From Gemmatimonas sp. UBA7669 (GTDB taxonomy: Bacteria; Gemmatimonadota; Gemmatimonadetes; Gemmatimonadales; Gemmatimonadaceae), in assembly GCF_002483225.1 (NCBI RefSeq), contig NZ_DLHL01000018.1:1-62312 (forward strand): a DNA stretch of 62,312 bases, in the 5' to 3' direction. Under the pieces are notes generated by a model. It was not told the origin of the DNA. It ran no database searches and saw only the letters and a program-made list of their open reading frames with translations. This document shows, piece by piece, positions 35,987 through 43,903 of the stretch; position 1 is the stretch's first letter, and the number at the start of each line of letters is the position of its first letter. The position numbers and the translations under genes are program-made.

Positions 35987-36595
35987 TTACGCATCGCTGG
36001 AAAGCGCCGTTGAAGGCGCGACCCCTTGGAGACCCAGGGCTTCGGCGTTGGCCTGCATGGCCGACAATACCACCCCGATGTGCTCATCGAGTGGCACCCC
36101 GAGGGCCTCGGCCCCCTGCACGATGTCGTCGCGGTTGACCCCGCGGGCAAAGGCCTTGTCCTTCATCTTCTTTCGTACCCCGGCCACGTCCACATCGGCC
36201 ACGGCCTTCGACGGTTTGACGAGCGCGCAGGCGGTGATGAGCCCGGTCAGTTCGTCCACGGCAAAGAGGGCCTTGGCCATGGGGGTCACACGGGCGACCC
36301 CGGTGTAATGCGCGTGGCCCAGCACGGCCTCGCAGATGTCCTCGGGCCAGCCCAGCGTCCGGAGGTGGCGCACGCCTTCCGCCGGATGCTCGGCGTCCGC
36401 TGCCTGGGCATCATTGGGGAAGCGCTCGTAATCGAAGTCGTGAATGAGCCCTGCCACCCCCCAGGCCTCCTCGTCCGCGCCAAGGCGACGGGCATAGGCC
36501 CGCATGGCCGTTTCGACGGCCAGCATGTGTTTGCGGAGGGACTCGGACTGGGTCCACTCGTGGACAAGGGCGAGGGCGGAGGAACGCGAGGGCAT
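35987..36595 (-). CDS. HD-domain phosphohydrolase
   Basis: 202 residues from ATG 36595. A longer in-frame start would place its N-terminus in the family B repeat and is unlikely. HD-domain landmarks: LVHEWTQSESLRKHMLAVETAM, the His-Asp pair in VAGLIHDFDYERFPN, a third His in AEHPAEGVRHL, and ILGHAHYTG-like VLGHAHYTGVAR, with the later Asp in FAVDELTGLITACAL. Such small HD proteins hydrolyse phosphate esters or nucleotides; the substrate is unknown. Its 5' end is 25 bp from the giant family B palindrome, so its promoter is within that repeat or transcription reads in from upstream. Confidence 0.82.
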   Translation of the reverse strand: MPSRSSALALVHEWTQSESLRKHMLAVETAMRAYARRLGADEEAWGVAGLIHDFDYERFPNDAQAADAEHPAEGVRHLRTLGWPEDICEAVLGHAHYTGVARVTPMAKALFAVDELTGLITACALVKPSKAVADVDVAGVRKKMKDKAFARGVNRDDIVQGAEALGVPLDEHIGVVLSAMQANAEALGLQGVAPSTALSSDA

Positions 36596-36620
36596 CGGGG
36601 CAAGCTGAGGGGATGTCGCC

Positions 36621-37107
36621 TCAACTGCAACCGCAGTCGTGGACCGCAACCGCAGTTGCGGGAACCGAAACCGCAGTCTTTGACCGCAACCGCAGTCTGG
36701 GGGCTGAAAGGGCAGTCGGGCACTGCTACCGCAGTCGGGGTTACCGAAAGCGCAGTCGTGGACTGCCACGGCGGTCTTTGACAGCTACCGCAGTTGTGGC
36801 CTGCTACCGCAGTTTGCGCCCGCAGTTGTGGTCAGACGCAGTCGCTGTCGACCGCAGGGGCGGTAACCCCGACTGCGTGGACTCCGACTGCGGTGGCCCA
36901 GACCGTGGGCGCAGACTGCGGTGGATTCCCAAGACTGCATGGGCAATCCAGAACTGCAGTGGCCTTCCACGACCGCGCTTTCGGTAGCCCCGACTGCGGT
37001 GGCAGTGCCCGACCGCCCTTTCAGCCACCCAACTGCGGTAGCAGTCCACGACCGCGGTTTCGGTTCCCGCAACTGCAGTTGCAGTCCAAGACCGCAGTTG
37101 CAGTTGA
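36621..37107. repeat. family B giant palindrome built from ACCGCAGT words
   Basis: A 487-bp imperfect palindrome fills the space between the HD gene and the MFS-gene stop (3 bp away). The outer arms TCAACTGCAACCGCAGTC and GACCGCAGTTGCAGTTGA pair, as do GCGGGAACCGAAACCGC with GCGGTTTCGGTTCCCGC and GGGCAGTCGGGCACTG with its partner near 37005. I count eight ACCGCAGT (36630, 36649, 36670, 36689, 36728, 36787, 36806, 37091) and at least four ACTGCGGT (36897, 36915, 36993, 37032). The former lie mostly on the left arm and the latter on the right. Partial copies are at 28338 and 62250. Confidence 0.95.
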
Positions 37108-37110
37108 AGT

Positions 37111-38763
37111 TCAATGCGCGTCGACCGGCCCCGGTGTCATCCTCCCATTCCTCCATATCAACAACAACGGCAACGCCGCCACCAACAACACCCCCGAAAT
37201 CAGATAAATCCTCGAAAACGCCAGCACACTCGCCTGCGCGCCAACCTGCGCATCGAGCATCGCCAGCGCCTGCTGCTTGGCCGTCACCGCATCCGTGCCC
37301 CGCGCCATCAGCCCGCGTGTGAGCGCGCCCAGCCGCTCCATCGTCGCAAAGTCGTAGGCCCCCACGTGTTCCGTGAGCTGGGCCTTGAAGGTTTTGGTGT
37401 AGCGCGAGAGCAGCGTGGCCATGATGGCAATGCCCAGCGAGCCGCCCAACTGCCGCAGCAGATTGAACATGCCCGTGCCCTGACCCAGCTTGTGCACCGG
37501 CAAGTCCGACATGCTCGCGCCGGTGAGCGGCACGAACAGGAGACCCAGCCCCACGCCGCGCATGATGAGCGGCCAGAACAGGTCGTCCGTGCCCGCTTCG
37601 AGTGGCAGCCGTGACAGCGACCACATCGCGCCCAGAAAGAGCAACGCGCCCGCGCTGATGAGCAGCCGCGCATCGAAGCGTCCACCGAGTCGGCCCATCA
37701 CGCCCATCGTCACCGCGCTCGCAATGGCGCCCGGCAGAATCACGAGCCCCGTCTGCTGCGCCGTGTAGCCATGCAGCTGCTGCAGAAATACCGGCAGCAC
37801 GAACACCGAGCCATAGAGCGCGAGGCCCATGAATGCCGCGAACACCACGCCGGGTGCCAGCTGACGCGAACGCAGCACGCGAAAATCAATGACCGGTTCG
37901 TCCACCGTGAGCTCGCGCCACACCAGCAGCACCGCCGACACCACACTCACCACCGCCAGCGTCGTCACGAAGCGCGACTCGAACCAGTCAAAGCGCTCAC
38001 CGCGCTCGAGCATCCACTGCAGCGCGCCCACGGCCAGGGTGAGCAGCACGATGCCCAGCACATCCACCGACTTGGCTCGCACCTGATGCGCCACATCGCG
38101 CACGTACGTCCACACCATCAGGCCGGCGATGAGCCCCAGCGGCACGTTGATGTAGAAAATCCACGGCCACGCATACGCGTCCACGATGTAGCCACCCAGC
38201 GTGGGCCCAAGCGTGGGTCCCACCATCACGCCCACACCAAAGATGGCCTGGCCAATACCGCGCTCGTGCGGGGGGAACGATTCAAACAGGGTTGTCTGCG
38301 CCGTCGACAGCAGCGCGCCGCCGCCCAAGCCTTGCAGCACCCGCCAGAACACCAGCCCCCACAGCGTCGTCGCCGCGCCGCAGAAGAAGCTCGCCAGCAC
38401 GAAGATGGCAATCGACCCCGTGAGATAGCGGCGCCGGCCGAAGTAGCCCGACAGCCAGCTCGACATGGGAATGATGATCACGTTGGCAATGATGTAGCTC
38501 GTGCTCACCCACGCGATCTCGTCGAGCGTCGCCCCCAGCGTGCCCATCATGTGCGGAATGGCCACGTTCACGATGCTCGTATCCACCAGCTCGAGCACCG
38601 CCGCCAGCGTCACCGCAATCGCGATCAGATACTTGTTGCGGTACGGATCATCCGCTCCAGCGCGCGGCGCAACATCGCGCGACGATACATCGCGCGGCGC
38701 CCCGGCGGCCGCCACATCAGGCGACGCCGAACCAGGCAACGAAGGACTCAGGGTCGCCCCCAT
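37111..38763 (-). CDS. DHA2-family MFS drug exporter (EmrB/QacA type)
   Basis: 550 residues with about 14 transmembrane helices. Motifs: the DHA2 motif D1 region LAAVLELVDTSIVNVAIPHM, the loop-2/3 motif YFGRRRYLTGS, motif C-like GVMVGPTLGPTLGGYIVDAYAW, and WPWIFYINVPLGLIAG. The first 40 residues are polar. It exports drugs or lipophilic compounds using the proton gradient. It is the last gene of a TetR-TolC-HlyD-MFS operon (8-bp gap to the adaptor), which makes a complete EmrAB-TolC-like tripartite system. Confidence 0.93.
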   Translation of the reverse strand: MGATLSPSLPGSASPDVAAAGAPRDVSSRDVAPRAGADDPYRNKYLIAIAVTLAAVLELVDTSIVNVAIPHMMGTLGATLDEIAWVSTSYIIANVIIIPMSSWLSGYFGRRRYLTGSIAIFVLASFFCGAATTLWGLVFWRVLQGLGGGALLSTAQTTLFESFPPHERGIGQAIFGVGVMVGPTLGPTLGGYIVDAYAWPWIFYINVPLGLIAGLMVWTYVRDVAHQVRAKSVDVLGIVLLTLAVGALQWMLERGERFDWFESRFVTTLAVVSVVSAVLLVWRELTVDEPVIDFRVLRSRQLAPGVVFAAFMGLALYGSVFVLPVFLQQLHGYTAQQTGLVILPGAIASAVTMGVMGRLGGRFDARLLISAGALLFLGAMWSLSRLPLEAGTDDLFWPLIMRGVGLGLLFVPLTGASMSDLPVHKLGQGTGMFNLLRQLGGSLGIAIMATLLSRYTKTFKAQLTEHVGAYDFATMERLGALTRGLMARGTDAVTAKQQALAMLDAQVGAQASVLAFSRIYLISGVLLVAALPLLLIWRNGRMTPGPVDAH

Positions 38764-38771
38764 GGCGTCTC

Positions 38772-39803
38772 CTACTGCACCACGATGTGCGCCACCACCG
38801 ACATGCCGGGCCGCAGGGGACGCTCGGCGTCCAGCGCCTTCGTGATGCGAATGCGCACCGGTACCCGCTGCACCACCTTGGTGAAGTTGCCCGTGGCGTT
38901 GTCCGGTGGCAGCAGCGCAAACTTGGCGCCCGTCGCCGAGGCAATGCTTTCCACCTCGCCCTCGATTTCCGCCCCGTCATACGCATCCACTTCGAGATGC
39001 ACACGCTGCCCGGTTCGAATGCGCGCGAGCTGCGTTTCCTTCACGTTGGCCGACACGTACACACCAGTGTCGCTCACCACACTCATGAGCGTCTGCCCGG
39101 GCTGCACAAGCTGACCTGGCTCCACCTGCTTGCGTGACACCGTGCCTGCGAGTGGCGCGGTAATGGTCGTGAACGCGCGCTGCAGCGCGGCCTGATCACG
39201 CGCGGCCTCTGCCGCCGCCAGACGCGCCTCGGCGAGACGCACACCCGCCTCGGCGCCGGCAATGCCGCTCGTGGCCGCGCGCACCTGACGCTCGGTGGCC
39301 GCCAGGTTGGCCGTTGCGGCATCAAACGCGGCGCGCGCCGCATCAAGTTGCGCCGCACTCACGATCTGCTTGGTTACCAGTTCCTTCGCGCGCGCATAGT
39401 CTGACTCGGCGCGTGTGAGCGCCGCACGCGCCGCGGCCACCTGCGCCGTGCCCACATCACGCTGACTGGTGGCTGTGCGCACCATGGTAGCCGCCTGGCC
39501 TTCCATGCCGCGACTGCCCGCCGCGGCGCGCGCTGCCGCCAGCTCAGCCTCGGCCTGCGCAAGACGCACGTCGTATTCGCGGGCATCGATGCGCAGCAGC
39601 AGCGTGCTGTCGGCCACGTGTCCGTTTTCACGCGCCGGGACCTCGAGCACATAGCCACCCACCTTCGCCACAATCGGCACGATATGCCCCTCGACCTGCG
39701 CATTGTCGGTGGATTCGTGTGCGCGGGAAAACGACCACTGCCGGAAGCCCCACACGCCAAGGGCAATGGCGGCGGTGGCGGGAAGCGCGAGACGGAGATT
39801 CAT
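38772..39803 (-). CDS. HlyD/EmrA-type membrane fusion protein
   Basis: 343 residues. A single N-terminal transmembrane helix (LRLALPATAAIALGVWGFRQW) anchors it in the inner membrane. AHESTDNAQVEGHIVPIVAKVGGYV is the classical EmrA/HlyD biotinyl-lipoyl start, and NGHVADSTLLLRIDAREYDV continues it. Long Ala/Arg-rich coiled-coil helices span about residues 75-210. The second lipoyl half is ITAPLAGTVSRKQVEPGQLV, and the beta barrel has VYVSANVKETQLARIRTGQRV. It links the MFS pump at 37111 to the TolC protein at 39830. Confidence 0.92.
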   Translation of the reverse strand: MNLRLALPATAAIALGVWGFRQWSFSRAHESTDNAQVEGHIVPIVAKVGGYVLEVPARENGHVADSTLLLRIDAREYDVRLAQAEAELAAARAAAGSRGMEGQAATMVRTATSQRDVGTAQVAAARAALTRAESDYARAKELVTKQIVSAAQLDAARAAFDAATANLAATERQVRAATSGIAGAEAGVRLAEARLAAAEAARDQAALQRAFTTITAPLAGTVSRKQVEPGQLVQPGQTLMSVVSDTGVYVSANVKETQLARIRTGQRVHLEVDAYDGAEIEGEVESIASATGAKFALLPPDNATGNFTKVVQRVPVRIRITKALDAERPLRPGMSVVAHIVVQ

Positions 39804-39829
39804 GGGACGATGATTGAGAGTGACGGTGA

Positions 39830-41209
39830 CTATTGCAGCTGACGGATCGAACCGATGGCCTTGCTGCGATTCACCCGGGCCTGCTGATAGGCGGCCAGCG
39901 CGTCGATGCGCAGCGTGCGTGCCTGATTGAGTGACAGCAGCGCGGCAATCACGTCGCCGTTGCCGGCCACACCGGCCTCAAAGCGATCGCGCGCCTGCTG
40001 CACTTCCTGCTCGGCCAATGCCAGCCGTTCCTGCACGGCGTCCAACTGCTCGGCGGCCGACGCCAGATCGAGCAGTGCGGCGCGGACTTCGAGCGCGCCC
40101 TGCTCACGCAGGTCGCGCAGACGGGTATCGGTTTCGCGCGCCAACGCGACCTGCTCTTCCAATCGCGCCTCGCGACGAAATCCGTCAAACAGGCCCACGC
40201 TCAGTTGCACACCCCAGCTGTAGGTGGGCAGCAGGCGCTCCCAGTTGCGACCCAGCACCCCGTGATCCACCACGAGACCAAGCTGCGGCGTGCGTTCCCA
40301 CCGGATGGCGCGCGCCGCTTCGCGCTGCGCACGCTCCTGTGCGCCGAGGGCCCGCAGGTCTGCGCGTCCGCTCAACGCCTCACGCACACTGGCCGCGAGG
40401 GCGGGTTCGTCGGCGGTCATCGCGCGCAGCACCGCGCCGTCCTCGCGCGGCAGTCCCGCCAGCGAATCACCGAGGGTCAAACGGCCATCAAGCGGCAGTC
40501 CGGTGGCCCGCTTGAGTTCGAGCACGGTGCGATCGCGTTCGTTGCGGGCCACAATGAGCTGGGCGCGCACCGCTGCGAGTTGCGACTGGGCCCGCGTCAC
40601 GTCGAGCGCAATGCCAACGCCCGCCGCGAGCTGATCGCGCGCGATGCGCAGCAGGTCGGCTGCCAGCACCGAGTCGGCGACGCGGGCCTCCACCTGCGCG
40701 TCGGCGCGCGCCGCCCGCACATAGACAGCCGCCGCCACCGCCGCCGCCGCATCGGCCTGCACCTCCACCTCGGCGCTGACCGCGCCCGTTGCCGCCTGCG
40801 CCGCCCGCCAGCTCGCGAAGCGGCCAAGGTCCACCAGCGGGGCCTGCACCCGGTACCGCAGATCGACCGTGGGCACAGGGCCAATGAGTTCGCCGTCAGG
40901 GCGGAGCAGGGGCTGCCCGGTGACCGGGTTGGCGAAGGAGAACCCGAAGGTGGCGGAGTTGAGGGTGCGCTCGGACTGCGCCACCCCGGCGGCCAGGTCG
41001 GGGATGAGTGCGCCCCGTCGCTGCAGGGCGCGAGCTTCACTCTGCGCCACGCGGGTACGGGCGACGGCCACCCCGCCGCTCTGTTCGGCGGCAAGCCGTG
41101 CCGCCTGTCCCAGTGTCAGGACCACGGGTTGACGCGCCTGCGCTGCCAGCGGCATGCCGGCCGCGACAAAAAGGAGCGTCGCTACAGAAAGGGAGACGCT
41201 GGGCTTCAT
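39830..41209 (-). CDS. TolC-family outer-membrane efflux protein (operon partner of EmrAB)
   Basis: 459 residues with signal peptide (ATLLFVAAGMPLAAQA). Two outer-membrane efflux repeats are seen: LTLGQAARLAAEQSGGVAVAR at the start and LSGRADLRALGAQERAQREAAR in the middle, with long helical stretches between. The TetR stop overlaps its start (ATGA). It is only distantly like the TolC protein at 33141, so the two are not a recent duplication. Confidence 0.9.
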   Translation of the reverse strand: MKPSVSLSVATLLFVAAGMPLAAQARQPVVLTLGQAARLAAEQSGGVAVARTRVAQSEARALQRRGALIPDLAAGVAQSERTLNSATFGFSFANPVTGQPLLRPDGELIGPVPTVDLRYRVQAPLVDLGRFASWRAAQAATGAVSAEVEVQADAAAAVAAAVYVRAARADAQVEARVADSVLAADLLRIARDQLAAGVGIALDVTRAQSQLAAVRAQLIVARNERDRTVLELKRATGLPLDGRLTLGDSLAGLPREDGAVLRAMTADEPALAASVREALSGRADLRALGAQERAQREAARAIRWERTPQLGLVVDHGVLGRNWERLLPTYSWGVQLSVGLFDGFRREARLEEQVALARETDTRLRDLREQGALEVRAALLDLASAAEQLDAVQERLALAEQEVQQARDRFEAGVAGNGDVIAALLSLNQARTLRIDALAAYQQARVNRSKAIGSIRQLQ

Positions 41210-41832
41210 TGCTTGATTGCCCGGAGATAGAAGTCGAGCATTTCCTCGAGCACCTGGGCATCGCTGCCCAGATGCGGGTGGAAGTGCGAGTTGGCCGCCC
41301 AGTTGGCATGTGCGAACCAGAGAGCGGAGTACATGCGGGCGGCGATCTCGGGGTCGGTGGCGCGGAACTCACCGGAGGCGATGCCGCGGGCGATGATGTT
41401 GGCGACGACCCGTCGTCCGCGGGTCACGATGTCCTGGGCAAAGAACTCCATGAGTTCCGGGAAGTCCCGCAGTTCACCGGCCAGGACCAGTCGCTGTACC
41501 ACCGCAAAGCGTTCCTCGCGGATGAAGCCCCACCATTTTGTCGCGTATTCGCGGAATAGTGATTCGATGCTGCCGCTTACATGCGCCGATGTCATGCGCT
41601 CCGCATCCTCGATGGCCACACCCAGTGTCACCCGCACCATCTCGCGGAACAGGGCTTCCTTGGTCTCGAAGTAGAGGTAGATGGTGCCCTTTCCCACTCC
41701 GGCCCGCCTGGCAATGTCATCGAGGCGCGCTCCGGCCAGGCCGCGTTGACCAAACTCCACGAAGGCCGCGTCGAGGATCTGGCCGGGTCGCTCCTCGGGG
41801 CAGCGCCGGCGGCTGCGCTCACTGGTGTCCAT
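41206..41832 (-). CDS. TetR-family repressor of the export operon
   Basis: 208 residues. The N-terminal helix-turn-helix is typical of TetR: ILDAAFVEFGQRGLAGARLDDIARRAGVGKGTIYLYFETKEALF in outline, with KGTIYLYF as the recognition helix. The C-terminal ligand domain is all-helical and variable. It is the first gene of the operon and lies 14 bases from a palindrome with the TGACYGAC half-sites, so self-repression with release by a pump substrate is likely. Confidence 0.93.
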   Translation of the reverse strand: MDTSERSRRRCPEERPGQILDAAFVEFGQRGLAGARLDDIARRAGVGKGTIYLYFETKEALFREMVRVTLGVAIEDAERMTSAHVSGSIESLFREYATKWWGFIREERFAVVQRLVLAGELRDFPELMEFFAQDIVTRGRRVVANIIARGIASGEFRATDPEIAARMYSALWFAHANWAANSHFHPHLGSDAQVLEEMLDFYLRAIKQ

Positions 41833-41846
41833 CTTGGAGATATTAG

Positions 41847-41864
41847 TGACTGACTGGTCGGTCA
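41847..41864. promoter_or_regulatory. TetR-type operator
   Basis: TGACTGAC at 41847-41854 and GTCGGTCA at 41857-41864 form an 8-2-8 inverted repeat with one mismatch. It lies directly upstream of the tetR start. The TGAC-GTCA half-site style is common for TetR regulators with this kind of recognition helix. Confidence 0.75.
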
Positions 41865-41882
41865 GTAAAGAGCTGGAAATGG

Positions 41883-41908
41883 AAAAGGCGGAGGATCGCT
41901 CCTCCGCC
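41883..41908 (-). terminator. intrinsic terminator after small membrane protein gene
   Basis: On the minus strand, GGCGGAGGA pairs with TCCTCCGCC over a 4-base loop, and TTTT follows. It ends the transcript of the 60-residue protein gene at 41958. Confidence 0.75.
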
Positions 41909-41957
41909 CAATCAACCGGCCGGGGCCGACGCCGCCTGGCCGACGCTCAGCCCGCGA

Positions 41958-42140
41958 TCAGACCCGCGCCGGGGCCGGGGCCGTCACCGCCGCCTTCTGC
42001 TTCTCCGCCGCGTGACCGGCGAAGATGCCGTTGGTCCACACCACGATGCCGTACATGATGGCGCCGATGAAGATGGCGCCGCCGATCAGGCCCGCGTACG
42101 CAGCCGGAAGGTCGCTGCCGTGATTCTCGTGTCCAGCCAT
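41958..42140 (-). CDS. 60-residue single-helix membrane protein
   Basis: 60 residues. A His-containing N-terminus (MAGHENHGSDLP) precedes one strongly hydrophobic helix (AYAGLIGGAIFIGAIMYGIVVW) and an Ala/Pro-rich charged tail. It lies downstream of ppiB in the same direction, 39 bases away, and has its own terminator, which supports expression. The function is unknown; small His-bearing single-helix proteins occur as oxidase or membrane-complex accessory subunits, but nothing here proves that. Confidence 0.7.
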   Translation of the reverse strand: MAGHENHGSDLPAAYAGLIGGAIFIGAIMYGIVVWTNGIFAGHAAEKQKAAVTAPAPARV

Positions 42141-42179
42141 GGGGAGTATCTCAGGGGATGGTTGGGAAGACCGGGCCGA

Positions 42180-42641
42180 TCAGGCCACGTCGGCGACGCG
42201 CACCGACACCATGTGGTCATTCTGCACGATGGTCGGCAGGATCTCCAGTCCCTGCGTGACCTGGCCGAACACCGTGTGCACGCCGTTCAGGTGGCGCGTG
42301 TTGGCTTCGCTGAGCACGATGAAGAACTGGCTGCCGCCCGTGTCCTTGCCCGCGTGCGCCATGGACAGCGCGCCCACGTTGTGCTTGTGCGGGTTGCCGG
42401 CCGTCTCGCACTTGATCTTCCAGCCCGGACCGCCCGTGCCCACGGGGCCCTTGCCGTCCTTCGAGTGCGGGCAGCCGCCCTGCACCACGAACTCCGGGAT
42501 GACGCGGTGGAACTTGATGCCATCGTAGAAGCCGCTGTTGGCCAGCTTCTCGAAGTTCTCCACCGTGACCGGCGCCTCGCCCGCAAACAGCTCGGCGACG
42601 AGAGTGCCCTTGTTCGTTTCGAAAGTAACCTGCTTGGACAT
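42180..42641 (-). CDS. ppiB: cyclophilin-type peptidyl-prolyl cis-trans isomerase
   Basis: 153 residues, normal for cytosolic bacterial cyclophilins, with no signal peptide. Catalytic and substrate-binding motifs are FHRVIPEFVVQGG (catalytic Arg) and GSQFFIVLSEANTRHLNGVHTVFG. The Trp used for cyclosporin binding in human cyclophilin A is replaced by His (RHLNGVH). It speeds proline isomerisation during folding. The spacer before its start holds a family A repeat. Confidence 0.94.
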   Translation of the reverse strand: MSKQVTFETNKGTLVAELFAGEAPVTVENFEKLANSGFYDGIKFHRVIPEFVVQGGCPHSKDGKGPVGTGGPGWKIKCETAGNPHKHNVGALSMAHAGKDTGGSQFFIVLSEANTRHLNGVHTVFGQVTQGLEILPTIVQNDHMVSVRVADVA

Positions 42642-42681
42642 AGCTACCGTTTTTGGCTCGGGTTAAGCCCGAAAGCTAAAA

Positions 42682-42730
42682 GCGTAAGGTGCGACCGCGT
42701 AAGGTGGACCGCGGGAAGAAACCGCGAGCG
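42682..42730 (+). repeat. family A repeat, copy 2
   Basis: GCGTAAGGTG occurs twice (42682 and 42697), followed by GACCGCGGGAAGAAACCGCGAGCGG. Matching copies are at 231-283 (reverse) and 46190-46240. It lies 40 bp before the ppiB start, and its end touches the stop of the small reading frame at 42733. Confidence 0.8.
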
Positions 42731-42732
42731 GT

Positions 42733-42918
42733 TTACCGAATCACCTTCAGAATCGCGCCCTCGGCCCGCGGCTCGTCGCTACGCGAACGCTCCTTGGCCG
42801 CCTCCGCCAGCAGCAAGCGATGCCAGCCACGTGGACGAGACCCGGCGCCAGCCGCAGGCTTTGCTGCCCGCGATTCCCCGTCCCGCTCATTGTTCGATGA
42901 TTCCCAGAGTCGCAGCAT
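42733..42918 (-). CDS. possible 61-residue protein, unknown
   Basis: An ATG at 42918 preceded by GGGGAAGCG opens a 61-residue frame rich in Arg, Ala, Glu and Ser, with GWHRLLLAEAAKERSR in the middle. The AT-richer DNA just upstream and the ATTGTG palindrome at 42953 look like a promoter region. I recognise no family and the composition is like a high-GC shadow, so it may not be real. Confidence 0.35.
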   Translation of the reverse strand: MLRLWESSNNERDGESRAAKPAAGAGSRPRGWHRLLLAEAAKERSRSDEPRAEGAILKVIR

Positions 42919-42952
42919 CGCTTCCCCGATTGAGATGATTGAGAACAGCACG

Positions 42953-42965
42953 ATTGTGACACAAT
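42953..42965. promoter_or_regulatory. perfect ATTGTG-A-CACAAT palindrome
   Basis: ATTGTG at 42953-42958 and CACAAT at 42960-42965 form a perfect inverted repeat around one base. It sits in an AT-richer stretch 35 bp upstream of the possible small gene at 42733-42918. It could be an operator; the regulator is unknown. Confidence 0.4.
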
Positions 42966-43074
42966 AGTCGCTGGCTGTAATGAACGAAAGCTCATCCGGG
43001 TCGGAAATCACACACAGGCCAGCCGCGTGACACGTTACCTGCCAAACCATCCCGCGGTAGGCACGCAATGCCTC

Positions 43075-43146
43075 CGACCACACCACTCACCACCCACAAC
43101 CCACGGCGCACGTCTCACAGCTGCCCGCCCCGACCACGACCGCAGT
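43075..43146. repeat. family C partial copy (right arm) plus ACCGCAGT at the nth stop
   Basis: CCACTCACCACCCACAACCC then CACGGCGCACGTCTCACAGC matches the right arm of the family C elements. It ends in ACCGCAGT at 43139-43146, which touches the nth stop codon. No matching left arm is seen, so this is a decayed copy. Four CAGT units (43143-43158) run through the stop codon. Confidence 0.7.
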
Positions 43147-43874
43147 CAGTCAGTCAGTAAATCAGCACTCGCACACACATCCGCCAGAATGCAAGCGCCG
43201 CACGCCGGCTTTCTTGCTCCACAGACCCTTCGCCCATGCCAAATGAGCAAGTGACTGAGCTGCGCCCACGCCTCGCGAGGAAACAGCGGCATCAGCGCGC
43301 GCTCAATGGCAATCGGATCCGGTTCACGGGTCAGCCCAAAGCGCCGCACCAGCCGCTGCACATGCGTGTCCACGACAATGCCCTCGTTGATGTCGAAGGC
43401 ATTGCCCAGTATGACGTTGGCGGTCTTGCGCCCCACACCGGGCAGCGGCACCAGCTCGGCAATCGTGCGCGGCACCTTTCCGCCATGCAGCGCCACGAGC
43501 CGCTGCGCCATGCCCACCAGACTCTTGGCCTTGGCGCGAAAAAAGCCCGTCGTGCGTACCAGCTCCTCGACATGCTCGAGCGGCGCCCGACTCAGCGCCT
43601 CCGCCGTGGGGTAGGCGGCGAACAACGCCGGCGTCACCATGTTCACGCGCGCATCGGTACACTGCGCCGACAGAATGGTCGCACACAGCAACTCAAAGGC
43701 ATTGCGATGATCGAGCTCGCAGTGCGCATCCGGATACTCCGCCTGGAGACGCTCGAGCACCACGGACGCCAGCGCTTGCTTCTCGGACTTCGTTCGCGGA
43801 CTGCGTGCCACCGGTGCCGCCCGCTGTGAGGGCTTCTGCCCCACGGTCTTGGCTGTCTTGCGCGTACGGGTCAT
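43146..43874 (-). CDS. nth: endonuclease III
   Basis: 242 residues. DNA glycosylase/AP lyase that removes oxidised pyrimidines. The helix-hairpin-helix has LVPLPGVGRKTANVILGNAF, with the catalytic Lys in GRKTA; the catalytic Asp is in GIVVDTHVQRL. The [4Fe-4S] cluster cysteines have the standard 6-2-5 spacing in RRVCGARKPACGACILADVC. A 30-residue basic N-terminal extension is present. It is followed in the same direction by the ppiB region and preceded by polX (29-bp gap), so a repair pair is possible. Confidence 0.95.
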   Translation of the reverse strand: MTRTRKTAKTVGQKPSQRAAPVARSPRTKSEKQALASVVLERLQAEYPDAHCELDHRNAFELLCATILSAQCTDARVNMVTPALFAAYPTAEALSRAPLEHVEELVRTTGFFRAKAKSLVGMAQRLVALHGGKVPRTIAELVPLPGVGRKTANVILGNAFDINEGIVVDTHVQRLVRRFGLTREPDPIAIERALMPLFPREAWAQLSHLLIWHGRRVCGARKPACGACILADVCASADLLTD

Positions 43875-43903
43875 GCCGTCAACGTCATCCAGGCGACAGC
43901 CTC

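Noticed and set aside
36596..36769. longer N-terminus of the HD protein
   Set aside because: The extension is translated palindrome repeat DNA and lacks a ribosome site; ATG 36595 begins the recognisable domain.
36621..37107. CRISPR array from the many ACCGCAGT repeats
   Set aside because: The repeats are only 8 bp, irregularly spaced, switch orientation at the centre and form a palindrome; there are no spacers or cas genes.
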